DNA of 64,000 nucleotides, taken from the NCBI GenBank assembly GCA_019787685.1, contig JAHNUO010000006.1:620001-684000 (forward strand), read 5' to 3'. Numbering within the stretch: the stretch's first letter is position 1; each line of letters starts with the position of its first letter. This DNA is from Chiua virens (Eukaryota > Basidiomycota > Agaricomycetes > Boletales > Boletaceae). The translations under genes were made by a program, and so were the position numbers. The notes beneath the pieces were generated by a model. It saw only the letters and a list, made by a program, of their open reading frames with translations, had not been told where the DNA came from and searched no databases. Below are positions 22,018 through 34,458 of this stretch, piece after piece.

Positions 22018-22849
22018 ATGAGTAGCATTCTCTTGGTTTCTTTCATTCAAGCGGGGCACGCCCCGAGTGCGACCGAGATTGGGGGTGGAGGGAAGTTGCA
22101 GAGGGTGCTCGGTCGCTGTTGGATATCGTTTCGTGGATGGTCGGTCGTGAACTGCGGGTCGAGAGAAGAGGGCAGAATGGAAGGTCTTGGCGCGCCGCGT
22201 CGAACAATGGTTCAACGCCACTTCTGCAAAGACGCTGGCAACCGAAGCCGAACCCTAGTTGCTCTGGTTCATCCGTCGCTCTGGATCCCCTTTTTTCACA
22301 GGATAAAGCGCGACCACCACACCATCGATGAAGTAGTTGCCTCAATATGTATAGCACGGACGTTCTTTTCTTTTCACGCCGTTTCACCTCGCTGAGCTGG
22401 ACGGCCGCCTAATTTCCTATTCGCATAGCAGCTTCACCACCACTAGCGCCCACTATCGATTGATACAAATTGGTCTCTTCCTGTCGGATTTCCTTTTCAT
22501 CTCCCAGCCTTTGACACGATTGGTACATGATCCATCATCTTATGATTGAATGCACTCTTTCCCGTCTTTTCCTTTTTACATTTTTTTTCTTCCAAGCCTT
22601 GCTCGTATCCCCTGCAGTTTGTTGTCCTTACATCTTCCCTTCGTTGGGTGACATCCCAAGGAGGTTTGTTAGATGTAAGAGGGCTCCAAGTGGAGGAGGG
22701 TAGAGAGGATAGTACTGGGACCAGTTTTGTGCCAAGGATTTATGTATGGAGTCGTATTTTGTAGGAAGAAAAACCACGTCACAGTACAGTATATATATTG
22801 GAATGGAGGTGTTTGACTATATCAGGGAACTGATAACGCTCGTACTTTG
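22018..22849. other. 3' region of CK1 and upstream of CFD1
   Basis: 0.8 kb with pyrimidine-rich and T-rich patches and short open frames only. No supported gene. The part from about 22540 to 22850 is the likely CFD1 promoter and leader; an upstream exon ending in a splice to the CFD1 coding start (TCGCAG at 22852) cannot be excluded. Confidence 0.4.
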
Positions 22850-23798
22850 ATGTCGCAGGAAACGCCAGTAGCGAGACGGCTGAAGACGGTGAAGCACATC
22901 ATCATAGTCTGTTCGGGAAAAGGAGGTGTTGGAAAATCGTCCGTCTCCACCCAACTCGCTCTCAGCTTGCATGCTCTGCCATGCCATCCCCGTGTCGGTA
23001 TTCTCGATATCGACTTGACGGGCCCTTCTATACCCCGTATGGTCGGACTTGACGGACATGGTGTCCATCAAAGCAGTGACGGATGGGTTCCTGTATACGC
23101 CGATACTCAAGAAGGTGGTGACCCGAGGTTGGCATGCATGAGCGTCGGATTCCTGTTGAAGAAGAAGAGCGACTCCGTCGTCTGGAGAGGACCGAAGAAG
23201 AACGCAATGATCCGTCAGTTTCTGAGCGACGTTAGATGGGGAGATCTCGACTATCTCGTCATCGACACCCCGCCAGGTTCGTGAAATTCCCCATTGGCTA
23301 AAGGCGGCATTCGTTTATGGTTTATCAGGGACTTCGGACGAGCATCTATCGCTGTTGGAACACCTGGCACCCGTCCAGGAAAAACTGTCGGCCATCATCG
23401 TCACGACGCCGCAAGCAGTGGCCCTACTGGACGCCATCAAGTGTCTCTCGTTCACGCGTGCGGTCAAGTTGCCCGTGTTGGGGCTGATCGAAAACATGAG
23501 TGGGTATGTGTGCCCTTGTTGCGGCGACATTAGCAATGTGTTTTCGACAAAGGGGGGAGAGGAGATGGCGAAACGAGAGGGATTGACGTTCCTTGGTGCA
23601 CTGCCAGTCGACACCGAACTGGTGACGCTGCTCGACGGGGCAGAAAGTAGCGGTGCGAGTGGGCCGGACGAGGCGATTGAACTCAAGGCGAACGAAATTC
23701 TAAAGAGATATCAGGAGACGTCTTCTGCTAGGTTGTTCAGGAGTATTGCGGACCGGGTTGTCGCGGATGTTGCACACGTTGAAGGAATGACCGTGTAG
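22850..23798 (+). CDS. CFD1: CFD1/NUBP2-type cytosolic Fe-S cluster assembly P-loop ATPase
   Basis: Exons 22850..23276 and 23329..23798 (52 bp intron, phase 1), 298 aa. With Nbp35 it forms the scaffold that builds Fe-S clusters for cytosolic and nuclear proteins. Seen: deviant Walker [10 protein letters not shown] at residues 24-32, [12 protein letters not shown] switch [24 protein letters not shown] and the C-terminal cluster ligand motif YVCPCCG. The N-terminus is short and lacks the four-cysteine ferredoxin-like extension of Nbp35, which separates CFD1 from its partner. The start ATG at 22850 gives [10 protein letters not shown]; the family normally begins close to this point. Intact. Confidence 0.94.
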
Positions 23799-24411
23799 GA
23801 TCGTACCAATGCCAAGTCTGTCTGCTTCGCTTGTGATTTGCATGGGACCGTGTCGAAGTGATCCACGGCATATGTAATGTTGCAATATTTCCCGAGCAGT
23901 AAGTAACAAGGCCATCAAGGATGCATGATGAAACTACGGGGCCAATAAGAGGCTTGTTGATCTGAGAGCTGTGTAATTGATATGAACTTTTTCGCTTGAG
24001 TAGTGATTTTATTTGGAAAGTTGTCGTAAGTAGCCGGCCACGTTTTTTATGACGAGACATGATGTTCACTTGCAGTCTCGTTCTCGCCTCGTTTACGACT
24101 TGCTTTGTTCCATGAATTTTCGCCGTCTGATACACGTCTTTCTTGTCTCCAGATCGCTCTAATCGTTGCATTTCAGTCATATAGTCGTATTTTCTACCTT
24201 GGGAGATCCCAATGCCGGCTGATCTTTCGTTGACTTTCGGCTCCACAACGCGTTCAACTCACTCCCGAACAAAGACGGCTCTTCCGTCACTTTATAATGA
24301 TTTTCCTCTCCTTCCCTCTCGTATGTCTTTTGCCTTTCCTATCGCAACTCTCTCACCCATCTTCTAACAGAAGATACCCCAACCCTCCGCGGTGGCTCTC
24401 CCTCCTCCACC
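23799..24411. other. Intergenic region with weak promoter signal
   Basis: About 0.6 kb. A TTTATAATG box at about 24290, 120 bp before the next ATG, may serve as a TATA element for the gene on the right, followed by a pyrimidine-rich leader. A 169-codon minus-strand frame (23737-24246) overlaps the CFD1 end but begins with GTG and has no recognisable domain; it was not called. Confidence 0.35.
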
Positions 24412-25979
24412 ATGACCGTCCGCATCCCAGACGCGTCTCCCCGCGTCCCACCTCCCCTTGACGTCGACCTGCTTTCCACGGCGCGCATGCTTCACCGTCG
24501 TTCCAGTCGTCTCTCCCGCTGGCTTTCAGAACTTCAAACACCCTCCACCGAGGTATTTGACCTTTCAGACGTCGATCCAGTTGGTACCAGGAGCAATCCA
24601 TACCTCGCCTACCCCCATCTGAACATGCCAGCTATCCGTCACGACTCGGACGACGCTGATAGCATTCATGATTATGTCGTCGTCGACGATGATATCGCAC
24701 TCGAGTGTCCACCGGAAGACTCTTTGTATGACCAGGTTTGTTCTCTTGGCCTTCTCGCCCTCATGTCCCTCATATCCCTCCAATAGCCTTCGCACGAGTC
24801 TGCGCCGACGGATTTAGCAAGTCCCCGATCAACCATCCGACTTATCAACCCCCCTCACTCATTACGACACTTTCATCTCTCGAGACGCTCTGTATCGCCC
24901 CATCCCACGACCCCACCAGCATCTCGCAGCCCTTCCAGGATCTCCATGTTTCATCGACCGTCCGGTGGCGATCTCACCTCCCCTTTAGCTAGTCCATCTT
25001 ATCATTCACGAAATACAAGTCTCCAAACATCTCTCCCACGAAATTTCTCGCGCTCCTCTGGCGCCTCGCGCGTCTCTTCATGGCGGTGGCGACCAAGTGT
25101 TCTCGGTCACTTCTCCTCCGCATCTATCCCAGACACAGATGTACCCATCAGTTCCGGTGATCTTCTGACCGACCGCTCACGGCAGAGCATGTCTTCTTCC
25201 AACACCTGTTCCTCTATCACCACCCCTACCACCATGTCCACCCACGACGACCGTGAATCCCCCGCACCATCGACCCCACCATCCAAGCCTTCGTCCCTGT
25301 TCGGTTCATGGCGTCTTCGTTCACACGCTGTGGGAATGGTGTCTCAACCCATTTTCAAAAACGACCATTGTTCCGCATCATCTCCGTCATTGCGGCCACT
25401 ATACCCTGTTTCTTCGCCCCATCTCCCACAGCGACCAAGCTCGTCGGCAGCAAAATCCGGCACGATTCGCCTATCATTCTCCCCCAAATCTCGGCAGAAT
25501 CGGGCAGGCAGTCTCAATCAGATCTTCATTGAAGAGCCCGACCATTCGCAGCCGCATGTCTTGTTCGCAGGAAAGCACGGCCATCGGCTTTCTTTGTCTT
25601 CGCTTGGCGGTCAAGTGAGGCAGGCGAGAAGGAAGAAACTCGTCGTCAGTGGTATCGCGCTGAATGACACTACACGGGTGGAGGCGATTCAAAGATGGTG
25701 CCAAGTGCGTAGCGCCTAGTGTTTGACTTGTGATCTGGCTCATTTTTTCTTCGTCATGCAAGTCCTTTGGCGAAATCGATCAGATCACGAGAATGCCTAA
25801 CGGTGACATACAGATCAGCTTCTTGAAAGCAGACGTTGCAGACACTGTACGTATTGCTTTCCGCAAATTTTCTGGAGATCTCATGTTCTTTGTAGGTATG
25901 TCGTGTGCGCGCGCAAGTTCAGATACCCGGAGCAGGCAGTGTACATTTATCCTGGGTCACTGGGAACAAGCGTACATAG
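24412..25979 (+). CDS. Ser-rich protein with a C-terminal RRM-like domain, unknown role
   Basis: Four exons, 24412..24735, 24787..25704, 25763..25846, 25896..25979; all junctions keep phase 0; 469 aa. The first 350 residues are Ser/Pro/Arg-rich with an acidic patch (HDYVVVDDDIALE). The last 90 residues look folded: VSGIALNDTTRVEAIQRWCQ, FGEIDQITRMPNGDIQISFL and then a strand-like end, the beta-alpha-beta pattern of an RRM, interrupted by introns at positions typical for a domain encoded in short 3' exons. RNA binding is inferred from that pattern; RNP1 is degenerate. The conserved part lies in the small last exons, which a single-frame search would miss. Confidence 0.65.
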
Positions 25980-27158
25980 CAAGCCCATCCACAACACTCA
26001 TAATTTCCCTGTTTGTAAAGGTAAGGTGATGGTTGACTGGCGGCCGCTTTCTGGACTGTTAACCCTTGTCACAGTGTACAACGCAGGACTACGCTCTACA
26101 CCACCTAATACTTATCTAGATCATGCTGTCCAACGACATAATAATATCACGCATGCATTCGCAAGCAAGTGCATCTCACGAACCCATGTACGAGTGTATA
26201 CCTACCTTGTCTCTGAAACGATTCTGACCCGAAATACGCTCCAGATGGCCATCCTCACGCTCATTAATTACATCGCATTTCACGTTATCTCAAAGTTATT
26301 CGTATACCCCCCAGCAACGGAACGATATTAGTATAATCACGCCTTTTTCTCGTTCGCATCGCTTGACTGAACGAGTATATGTACCTTCGATGATCCTTTT
26401 TTATATATTTCGATTCGACCCTTGGACAATGAATGATACCTATCTTGATTTCCTTCGTTTATTTTTTTGGACGCCTTGTGCCATGGGCTTGTGGAACAAT
26501 AGTATGGGTTTCCTTTGTCGATAATGACACTATGTAGGCTAGTCCCATCGGAGTTAAGGCTTGACAGGCGGAACAAAGAAAATGCCTCGAGGATGTCGGC
26601 TACGGAGACACTTCGTCTTCGCCGCCGTGTCATTGTTCAACCAGGGCTGCGCCCCTCGAAATTTTCATCTCTAAATCTCCGCTCGTGCACTTTTTCGATC
26701 ACAGAGGCGAGTCTTTGTTTGATCCGCGGAGAGTTGCGTGACTCGCAGCAATATTAGTGGAGCTCATCCCGGGTCGGATGACTTATGGTGGTGATTTTCT
26801 GGCTGAATCGCTACCCTGTGCTAGTGCCAGCTGTCACTTGGCAGTGTCACATGTTCCAATCGCCGTTATTTGTACCCGCGATCAAGCTCACGCCGAGCCG
26901 CGCGGAAAAAAACACAGGGTTGAGATTATGAAAACCACGGGTTAGTGCCACATGCTCTGTCGTATTTCATCTCTATCCTGCGTGAATGTGAACAACTACG
27001 TACGCGAGATGGAAGGTGGTACACACTGTGGGTCAAGATGGAAAAAATGGGATACATAAAGAACCAGTTCACCGCGGGTGTTTTCGTGCTCGAACAAGAC
27101 GGATCGCGAGTAAGTGAATGAAAGGCCACAAAACGAAAGGAAGGTACGGTTTCAGAAA
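25980..27158. other. Convergent 3' region, no gene seen
   Basis: About 1.2 kb between two convergent genes. Contains AT-rich patches and short open frames on both strands, none with motifs or supported start and splice signals. Probably 3' UTRs. Confidence 0.4.
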
Positions 27159-30100
27159 TCACCCAAGGTTGTCTTGATCTGTGTTCCAGGGCTGCCAGTC
27201 GGCATCGGGGGATGTCTCTGGGATGGCGGCCTGAGGAATTGATACGGGCTGAGTGTCCGACGGTGATCGCAGTGCGTCGAAAGGAACCTTGTTAAACCGA
27301 CCAGTTGCGCGGGGAAAGTTATTTTTGTGGTGTTGGGAGTGATTCTCTCGGCGATATTGCCGACGAGGGGGCACCATAGTTACGCTCGAAACCTGACCCC
27401 ATCGGAATCGGGGTCGGCCCTCCCGGCGCAGAGGCAACCCGGCGACCAGGCATTCCATGGGGGTTACCTGTTTGTGGCGCAACCCCCTGCCACGCATGTC
27501 CTGGTACCCATGCGTGGGCCCCCAAATGAGGGGGGGCCGTTAGCGGCGGATTGATGTAGGAATGGAAGATGACTGCCTGCGGGCGAACAGGAGGTGGCGG
27601 ACATGTGCGCCAGGCTACTGAAGACTGGCCCTCAGCAATCCCGGAGTTGGTGGAAGGTTGACTTTGATCTTGATTTCCAGTCATGTATTGGTTCAGTGCA
27701 TCGGGGGGATAGACAGGGACGAGCATTCCCTGATCACCCTGGATGAATCCGGTTGGGATTAGGGGTGCTTGTGCGTGAATTAGAGTGGGATTGTTGGCAA
27801 CTCCCTGATGGCCCGAATCGGGGCTAGGACCAAGTAAAGGGGCATACGGCATAAATGCCTACTTGACCGTGAGCACATCGAAAAAAGTACAATCTGTACA
27901 AGTCACGTACTGGATATGCACCGCTGATGGGACCAATTGGAAGAGGGATACTCCCATCTAAGCCACCGCTCTGCGGAACGGGCGGAACGACGGGCGGAGG
28001 GAAAGAATAGCCAGGGTAGGGTTGGCCGGCAAAAGGCACCTGGTAGGGAAACTGTGGGGCATAGTTTGGGATCCAGCCCTGATAGTACTGGATGGTAGGT
28101 CCCGCAAACATCCCCGGTAAAGTTGTGGCTGGTGCCATAGACATGTCGGAGGCTACGAGGGTCGTGTCTGCTGCTGCAGACTCTACCTGTTTATTGTCCG
28201 CTGAATTTTCTGTCCTGCGGACTTCTTTCGCTGAATCGTGGTCTGGGTTATCAGCAGGAGAGGCTTCATGTGAAGTTCCAGTTTCTTTTACTTCATTCAG
28301 CTCGCGGACGTCACCGAAGGATGGCGGAGCTGGTTGATTGGGCGAATCCGTGAGCTTTGTATCTGCCATGTGGGCGGCAATATCAACGATGGAAGGCCTA
28401 GGCAGATTTGGATCGACACCAAAGGCTGCGTCAAGTGGTTGCGATTCCGTCTTGTTGGATCCAGGTCGCCAGAAAGGGCGGTAGGCTGGGTTCCAGTCTC
28501 GAAGTTGCACACGGATTAAGCGACCGTCGAGCATCCGATTGTGCTGAGAACGGGTTTTAGATGCGGATAGCTGGGCAGAAACGAACTCACCTCCGCCTTC
28601 ACGGCTCTCGCCGGAGCCTCTGTACTGTTAAATTTGACGAACGCGAACGCGGAGCGCTTATTACCTGGGAGAACATTAATCAGAGACACTGCAGCAAATG
28701 ATAAATCTTACTCGGTCGAATGACTTTAACTGCCTCAATCCCCCCATATTTGAAAACAATGCTCTAACTTTGCCTTCATCCCAGGCATTCGGCCCAAACA
28801 TTTCTAAACCGCCAACAAAGATGGTCGTAGGATCGACAACATGGCCATCACGCTTCTCCTGCGAGAGCTGCGTGGGTGAGCCACGACTGTCAAGGTTTCT
28901 GAAAGACATGCTTTGAAAATCTCCCATATAGCTCGCGGTGGTGGGTGTGCGAAGCATAAAGGACCCTGGGGTCCTGGGCATGACAGGAGACGTCCCAAAG
29001 TCAGGTCTATATGGAATGCCCGCGTCGAATTCTTGGATGTCACTCTCTTGCGGCGAAGTATGATAACTGCTGTCTGAGGACGGGATATGATGGCCAAGGT
29101 ACGGCGAGGAGGTGAGATTTGGCCCAGCCACACTACAAAAGAAGCATTACCAACGTTCAGAGATGAAAAGAACACCCTAACCTCGGGCTACCTTTGAATT
29201 CCATCGACTCGACGTGGTCGGCCCAGCGGGTGCGATTAGTCGATTCCCAGTTTGTGAAAGATAGTTGCCCGGTAGATTCTCGCGAGGGGAGTGACACTGC
29301 CGGCGGAGGTCGGTCATGCGTCAACGAAAGTGCTCTTGGACGAGTTGCCTGGGAGGGATGCATGTTTCTGTTATGCGGCACAGTGGAGGTTTCCCGTTGC
29401 CAACCATCGCATCCAGAGCTTGGGTCGGGGACCTTAGCGGCGGTCGGGCGTTCAACGACCGAGGAATCCTCGGTAGTACCGAGGGCAGGAAAAGTATAGC
29501 TTGCCGGCAAGAAGCCTGATGCAGAACGAAAAGCAGGGTCCGCGACACGACTACGCCAAGAGTTGGAGGCGCGAATGCCTGGAAATGCACGTGGATTGTA
29601 AAGTCCCCCAGTGGCATTCGACTGGTGAGCCCACGTAACAGTTAAATGAGGAACCCTGCGAAGAGCCTTTGGTCGGGAAACGAATACAATCAGAAATGGC
29701 AGAAACAGGAACGGAGGCCGACGTACAACGAGGGCACTAACGCAATCGTCACGATGTGCCCATTTCACTTTCCAGTAGCCGGGATCCATCACAGACGAGC
29801 GTGGGCCATCGTGAGGATCTGGAAATTGTGCCACGACTTGACCATTCTCCGTTCCGTCACGGTGTACGTGAGGCCCAAAATATTCGACAGTGCCAAACAC
29901 AGACGCAATCCGCAATAGAGACTGTCCCAAAGATCAGTCGAGTGGTAGATTGAAAGATTTAACGTTACCTCGGCGTCGTAAAGAAGAGGCACGAGTAATA
30001 GACTGGAATCGGCCCCTTCAACAGGCGGCATATCCAGCGCCTGTTCGTCGTACAGGATAGTAAACTGCCTAGAATAATTTAGCAGACGATCAAAGACAAT

Positions 30101-30917
30101 GCCGAGATATGCTCACTTGGTTCCGGGGGTCCTGGTGATCCTCATAGAATTCGGCAGCTGGAGCTCGACGAAGCGAGGGTCTTCAGCGGGCGGGAAACCA
30201 GCCTTCCTCGAAGCATTTCTGTGTCGAACGTATTGTCTGGGACTCCTACGATGAAAGTTAGACGGTCATGAAGCCGCGACCTGCATATATGCGCTTCTTT
30301 TCGTGCATATATTCGACGATACGCTGAGGGTCAAAAATTACTCACCGGTATGAGATGAGTAGCGTCCGGAACGCGCGGGCGGGTTCATATCGGAGGTACC
30401 GGCCCACGAAAGGCTGTGGAGGAGCAACATGGAGATTATTCATGAGCGTGGAGGCCGCCTCGGAGTCCTACAGCGGGAGCGGGTCAGAAGATAATGATTC
30501 AGTTGCGTCGCGAGTAGCTGTGACAAACCTGACACTGAATGAATGCGCAGGTACCGCCCTTGGAATCACGAACGACTTTAATGCCCTTGATCTGAGGGTG
30601 TTCGGAAAGATGTTGAGATAACATGTTCGTCAGTTCGAGGTGCTCGATGTGGGAGGGCAAGCTAGGAGAAGTCGTCATCAACCAAGGATATCACGAAAGA
30701 TCATCGCGCACCTTCCGATGAAGATGCTCGCGTCCTGGAGGATGCCATCGCGAGCATCGTGGGCACTATTACCTTCGTCAGCCGAAACGCTGCGAGGCGA
30801 GCAAGAAATATGGTGCGAAGTCGCGACCACGCTCTCAGAATTGGAGGGGAGAGATTCGGAGGAAGTGAGGGAATCATAGCGAGTGCCCCATGACCGACCA
30901 AGTCTGTGTTTAGGCAT
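27159..30917 (-). CDS. Multi-RRM RNA-binding protein (at least one frame break)
   Basis: About ten exons from ATG 30917 to TAA 27159, close to 1,000 aa. RRM1 spans ASIFIGSLPSHIEHLE and KVVRDSKGGTCAFIQ; a second, looser RRM follows (LRIASVFGTVEYFGPHVH, WKVKWAHRDDCVSAL). The third RRM begins TTIFVGGLEMFGPNAWDEGK and continues GGIEAVKVIRPS, NKRSAFAFVKF, ending LIRVQLRDWNP. Long Ser/Pro-rich linkers and a Pro/Gly/Tyr-rich tail (27320-28300) complete it. One base is missing near 28752 between KVRALF and KYGGIEA, and one extra base near 27366 may shift the frame from GAP into an Arg/Asn-rich tail. The 3-RRM plus Pro-rich layout is like fungal mRNA-stability factors, for example Csx1/Cip types, but orthology is not established. 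Exon 30712..30917 and its junction are certain. Confidence 0.75.
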
Positions 30918-31693
30918 AGCGCGCTACGATATAGAGAGGTGTGTATAGAAATGTAGCGGAACTTGGGGGAATGAAGTTGCAAAAGGGAGGGAAAGGACAA
31001 GCGTGACTGCAAGTGATTAGACGAGTTGGAATTCCAAGAACAACATGTCGCAGTCACATCTCGGTCTGTCTGCGATCAATCTTCCGTCAAAGGTGCACTA
31101 TGTGCCATCTACATGGCAGCCAGTTCACTCTATACATTTTGGTGCTCTTCTCTTTTGCACCAATACCACCTGAGCGAAAACAACGGGGAAAGGTTAGCGA
31201 CAAAAGCCACTACCATCAGGAAATTTCCGATGACGAATGTCGACATCATTCGCAAAGGCTACCGTCTGGCTACTTACGGAGGCGATGCCGGGACGGGTAA
31301 CCCGATAGCAACTTTGGGCCCACGACCACTTGAACGAACATCGCGACGGTTAAACGAACAATCAGATCATAATTCTCAAAGAACAAGCTGACATACCAGC
31401 TTTGGGTCGAGCACTCCTTGATCCGTGAAGAAGCCAGTGGTGGAGCAGTTAGAGAGATTCGGTGGACGGGGACGTCGATCGGTGGAGCGCAGATCACACC
31501 TTGGATAGCTGAAGAATTGATCGACCATTTTTCGACGATAGTATTAGTTGACATTGAGATTCATGCGATCAGGATATCCCACTTCGGCGGAGCAATTTGA
31601 ACACGACAGCTTCCAACGCATCGAAGAAGACAGTTGGCTTATGTAACCGACTACTTCCTTTGCAAAAGTCCACCTTCACTGTCACCGTTAAAC
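30918..31693. other. Divergent intergenic region, possible small gene
   Basis: Divergent promoter region between the multi-RRM gene and RPB6. A minus-strand stretch (31270-31554) has an ATG and 94 open codons, and a second frame just below it reads smoothly, so a small two-exon gene is possible, but I recognise no domain and no convincing splice pair. Left uncalled. Confidence 0.3.
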
Positions 31694-32369
31694 ATGTCGG
31701 ACGATGGTTATGGCGGCGGTGGGGGCGACGATTACGACTATGAGGGCCCGAGGTGAGTATTCTAGTCTTACCCTCACAGCCGAGTATTGACTCTTCGGCT
31801 AGTTACAATGATGGCGCATTCGTATGTGTAACGCATATTTCATATACTCACTATGGCTTCATGATGCACGCAGGATGAGAGTTATGATCTCTTAGCGAAC
31901 GAGCTCCCAGAGGGTGAGCAGGGCGAAGAGCAAACCGAAGATGCCAACGGTGAAGTCTCGCACCCCAACGGTATCAACGGCGCGGATCATGACCAAGAAA
32001 TGGCCAACCGCGACGAGCAGACGGAGCGGATGCCACAGCAGCCAGCTCCCTCTGGCTTGCAAGGCGAACGACAACCAAATAAAGTCAGGGTGACCACCCC
32101 CTACCTCACAAAATACGAGCGAGCACGAATACTAGGCACCCGAGCATTGCAGATTAGGTATGTACCGACTTACGGTTGATTTCGTACTCGCCGACTTTCT
32201 TCTGCAAAGCATGAACGCTCCCGTTCTCGTTCCATTGGATGGCGAGACGGATGCATTACAGATCGCCATAAAAGAGCTCTCGCAACGAAAAATTCCCCTT
32301 ATCATCCGACGATATCTACCAGATGGCTCCTTCGAGGATTGGAGCGTGTCCGAGTTGATTAGTGAGTGA
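31694..32369 (+). CDS. RPB6: RNA polymerase I/II/III shared subunit RPB6 (RPABC2)
   Basis: Four exons: 31694..31752, 31803..31821, 31874..32157, 32210..32369; 173 aa. The subunit is common to all three nuclear RNA polymerases and anchors the clamp. The N-terminal half is acidic and Gly-rich ([10 protein letters not shown]), as in the family. The conserved core reads [35 protein letters not shown], then [15 protein letters not shown] and EDWSVSEL. Exon 2 is only 19 nt. The family usually ends at EELI plus one or two residues; here the frame gives ELISE and stops, though a last intron starting at GTGAGT (32362) is possible. Intact. Confidence 0.95.
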
Positions 32370-32576
32370 ACCGAGCGTTACAGTGGGAAACTTTTGGAGT
32401 ACCGAACCTCCCTATGTTGTCTTGTCTTGCCCTGTAGCTGTTTTCTTTAGTTTTCAAAAATGTCGCCCTCCGAGCTTGACTCGAATCGAGCGGCTTTGGA
32501 GACCATCGACAGACATTACTTCATACCATGTACTTAGAATACAGTGCTAATTTACATTATGAAATTGACACTTGTC

Positions 32577-34250
32577 TCACGTAGTTTTCTTGATCTCTAC
32601 CCACACTTCTCCGCTCTGTCGTGCGATGCTCTTCGTTCTAGACTTTTTGGTGGACAGTTCAGACAATGTTCGACTCCTTGACTGACGACCAGAGATTTTC
32701 GAGGGCCCCGGTCCAATTTTCGGGTTGTCGACTAGCGAGGCAGAATTCGTCGTATCCAAAAAGTAGAGGCGTTGTGACGCCTGTTCCTTCTCCCGGCAAC
32801 TAGCACCCTTGGACACCCCCCTCTTTTTGCGTGGACTCGACTCAACGTCAGAATAGTGGCATTCCGTCTTCCGTCGTTTGGTAGGCGAGGATGGTGTACT
32901 CGATGACGGTTTAAATGGAAGGGTGACTGAAGAGACAGTCTGATCTTCGTGGGGAACGTTCTCAACAAATGATTTTCGTCTATATGCGGCTGCAACGAAG
33001 AAGTGAGTATACTACCGATGCACTGGTGATCGGGAACTTACCCTTCTGCGTACTGACGGAGGCTGACTCCTTCACAACGTTGAACACACAGTCGACGTCC
33101 AGCGTCTGCTGAATCTGCCAATCTGATGGCCGCATCTTCTTCCAATCATCAACCACGTTCTCTACCCAACGATCCGTTTCTCCAGAAACATGATAATCGA
33201 TCACATCATCCCACTCGCTTCCCAGCGGTGTCTTGTTCACGAAGACGACCTTGCCCTGCCAGGGCTTGGCTGATCTTGGAGTGCTTGTTGCGGATGCTTT
33301 AGAGGCGTGAACAACTTTTGCGAACTCCTTCACAAGTTTCTTTAGCCCATGGACTTTCAGGGAAGTGCCCATGATAATGAGCATGTCGGGTTTACGGGTA
33401 ATGTCCTGAGTCTGAATCATCCCAATGTCGTCCCCAAGTGGATGCGTCTCATCGTATAACACGATCGCAGGGCGAAGATTGCCAACTTTGAGAGCGCGGG
33501 CAGACCTGGCTTGGCGCATTTCCGCTAGGAAGACACCCTAGTTCACACAATTCTCAAATCATGAAATCGAAGAGTCACTCACATCGTAGCTTGCACTCTG
33601 GACACTCGGGAGCTACCCCCTTGTTGAACAAGCCCAGATATTCCTCTGTACATGGTACGTCCAAGGAGCACAGGGTACACCGGACACGATGAATGTCCCC
33701 ATGGAGTTGGACATTGCGCACTTCCGAAGTTTTCATCTTCGACTTGCCCTTCCCAGACACACTTTCTTGGCTTGAGCTACCTAGAAGCCCGACCTTCTCC
33801 TCGAAGCCATCAATGTTTTGCGTGTACGAACGCAACAACTTTTGTTTGGTATCAAGTGTTTTGATGAACTGATGTGTAGGTGCGGGTGTTGCAACGTCGA
33901 TGCGGTGCTTGAGCTGAGAGATGAAGGTGTAGAATACTGCCGTTGATGTTGGGTCACGGAACAGCGATGCATCAAACAGGTCCCGTCCCTTGAGCACGAC
34001 GTCGGGATGTTGTTTCTTGACGAGCGCGTACAAACCGTCCGATGAGCGGAAATCCTGATGGAATGTCAAGTTTAATAGTTGGGAGTGACGGCGGGCGATG
34101 ACTTACTGGTATCCCGCACGAACACGAGATGCCAGCCCCGGTGACGACCACGATTTTCTTGCACTTGGCTACTGCGAGCGAAATGTCTAGAAGGGCCCTC
34201 CGAGTGCTTGTTTCTGCTACGGGCGCATCGAGATCAAGTCGAACAGTCAT
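32577..34250 (-). CDS. NAD-dependent protein deacetylase, Hst3/Hst4-like sirtuin
   Basis: Four exons: 34107..34250, 33583..34054, 33042..33524, 32577..32989; 503 aa, phases agree. Sirtuins of this branch remove H3K56 acetylation and guard genome stability. Seen: VVVTGAGISCSCGIP split by intron 1 from DFRSSDGLY; LLRSYTQNIDGFE; catalytic His in VQLHGDIH; zinc ligands CTLC and CPEC; RPAIVLYDETHP; and MGTSLKVHGLKKLV. The C-terminal 140 residues are Lys/Arg/Ser-rich with KRRKTE and PRKKRG, likely nuclear localisation signals. The second zinc pair is followed by an intron at the variable loop. Convergent with RPB6 (about 200 bp). Hst3/4 rather than Sir2 is judged from the DFRSSDGLY and ETHP motifs. 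Confidence 0.9.
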
Positions 34251-34458
34251 GTCCGAAAGTCAGAGAGGGTGGGGGAATGAAAGTGGCCCACCCGGACTTG
34301 AAATATTATGAGGTTCTGCATAGACAGACCAATGAATCTGTTTTGACTTGTTTGTGGACCGTGTCGCGTCGTGTTAGTCACATGAGCTCGTATTCTATTG
34401 TTTGTCGCGTCTTTGACGCGTTACAGGCAAAGTTTAGCACTATATGTCTATGTACAGC

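Noticed and set aside
21196..22221. 341-codon minus-strand frame as a protein gene
   Set aside because: It is fully antisense to the conserved CK1 coding exons and has no recognisable domain.
23737..24246. 169-codon minus-strand frame after CFD1
   Set aside because: Starts at GTG, overlaps the conserved 3' end of CFD1 and has no motif or splice support.
29110..29210. Apparent one-base loss at a splice junction of the multi-RRM gene
   Set aside because: A donor 10 bases further on (AG|GTTAGG) gives a 49 bp intron and the right phase, reading GSPSVAGPNL.
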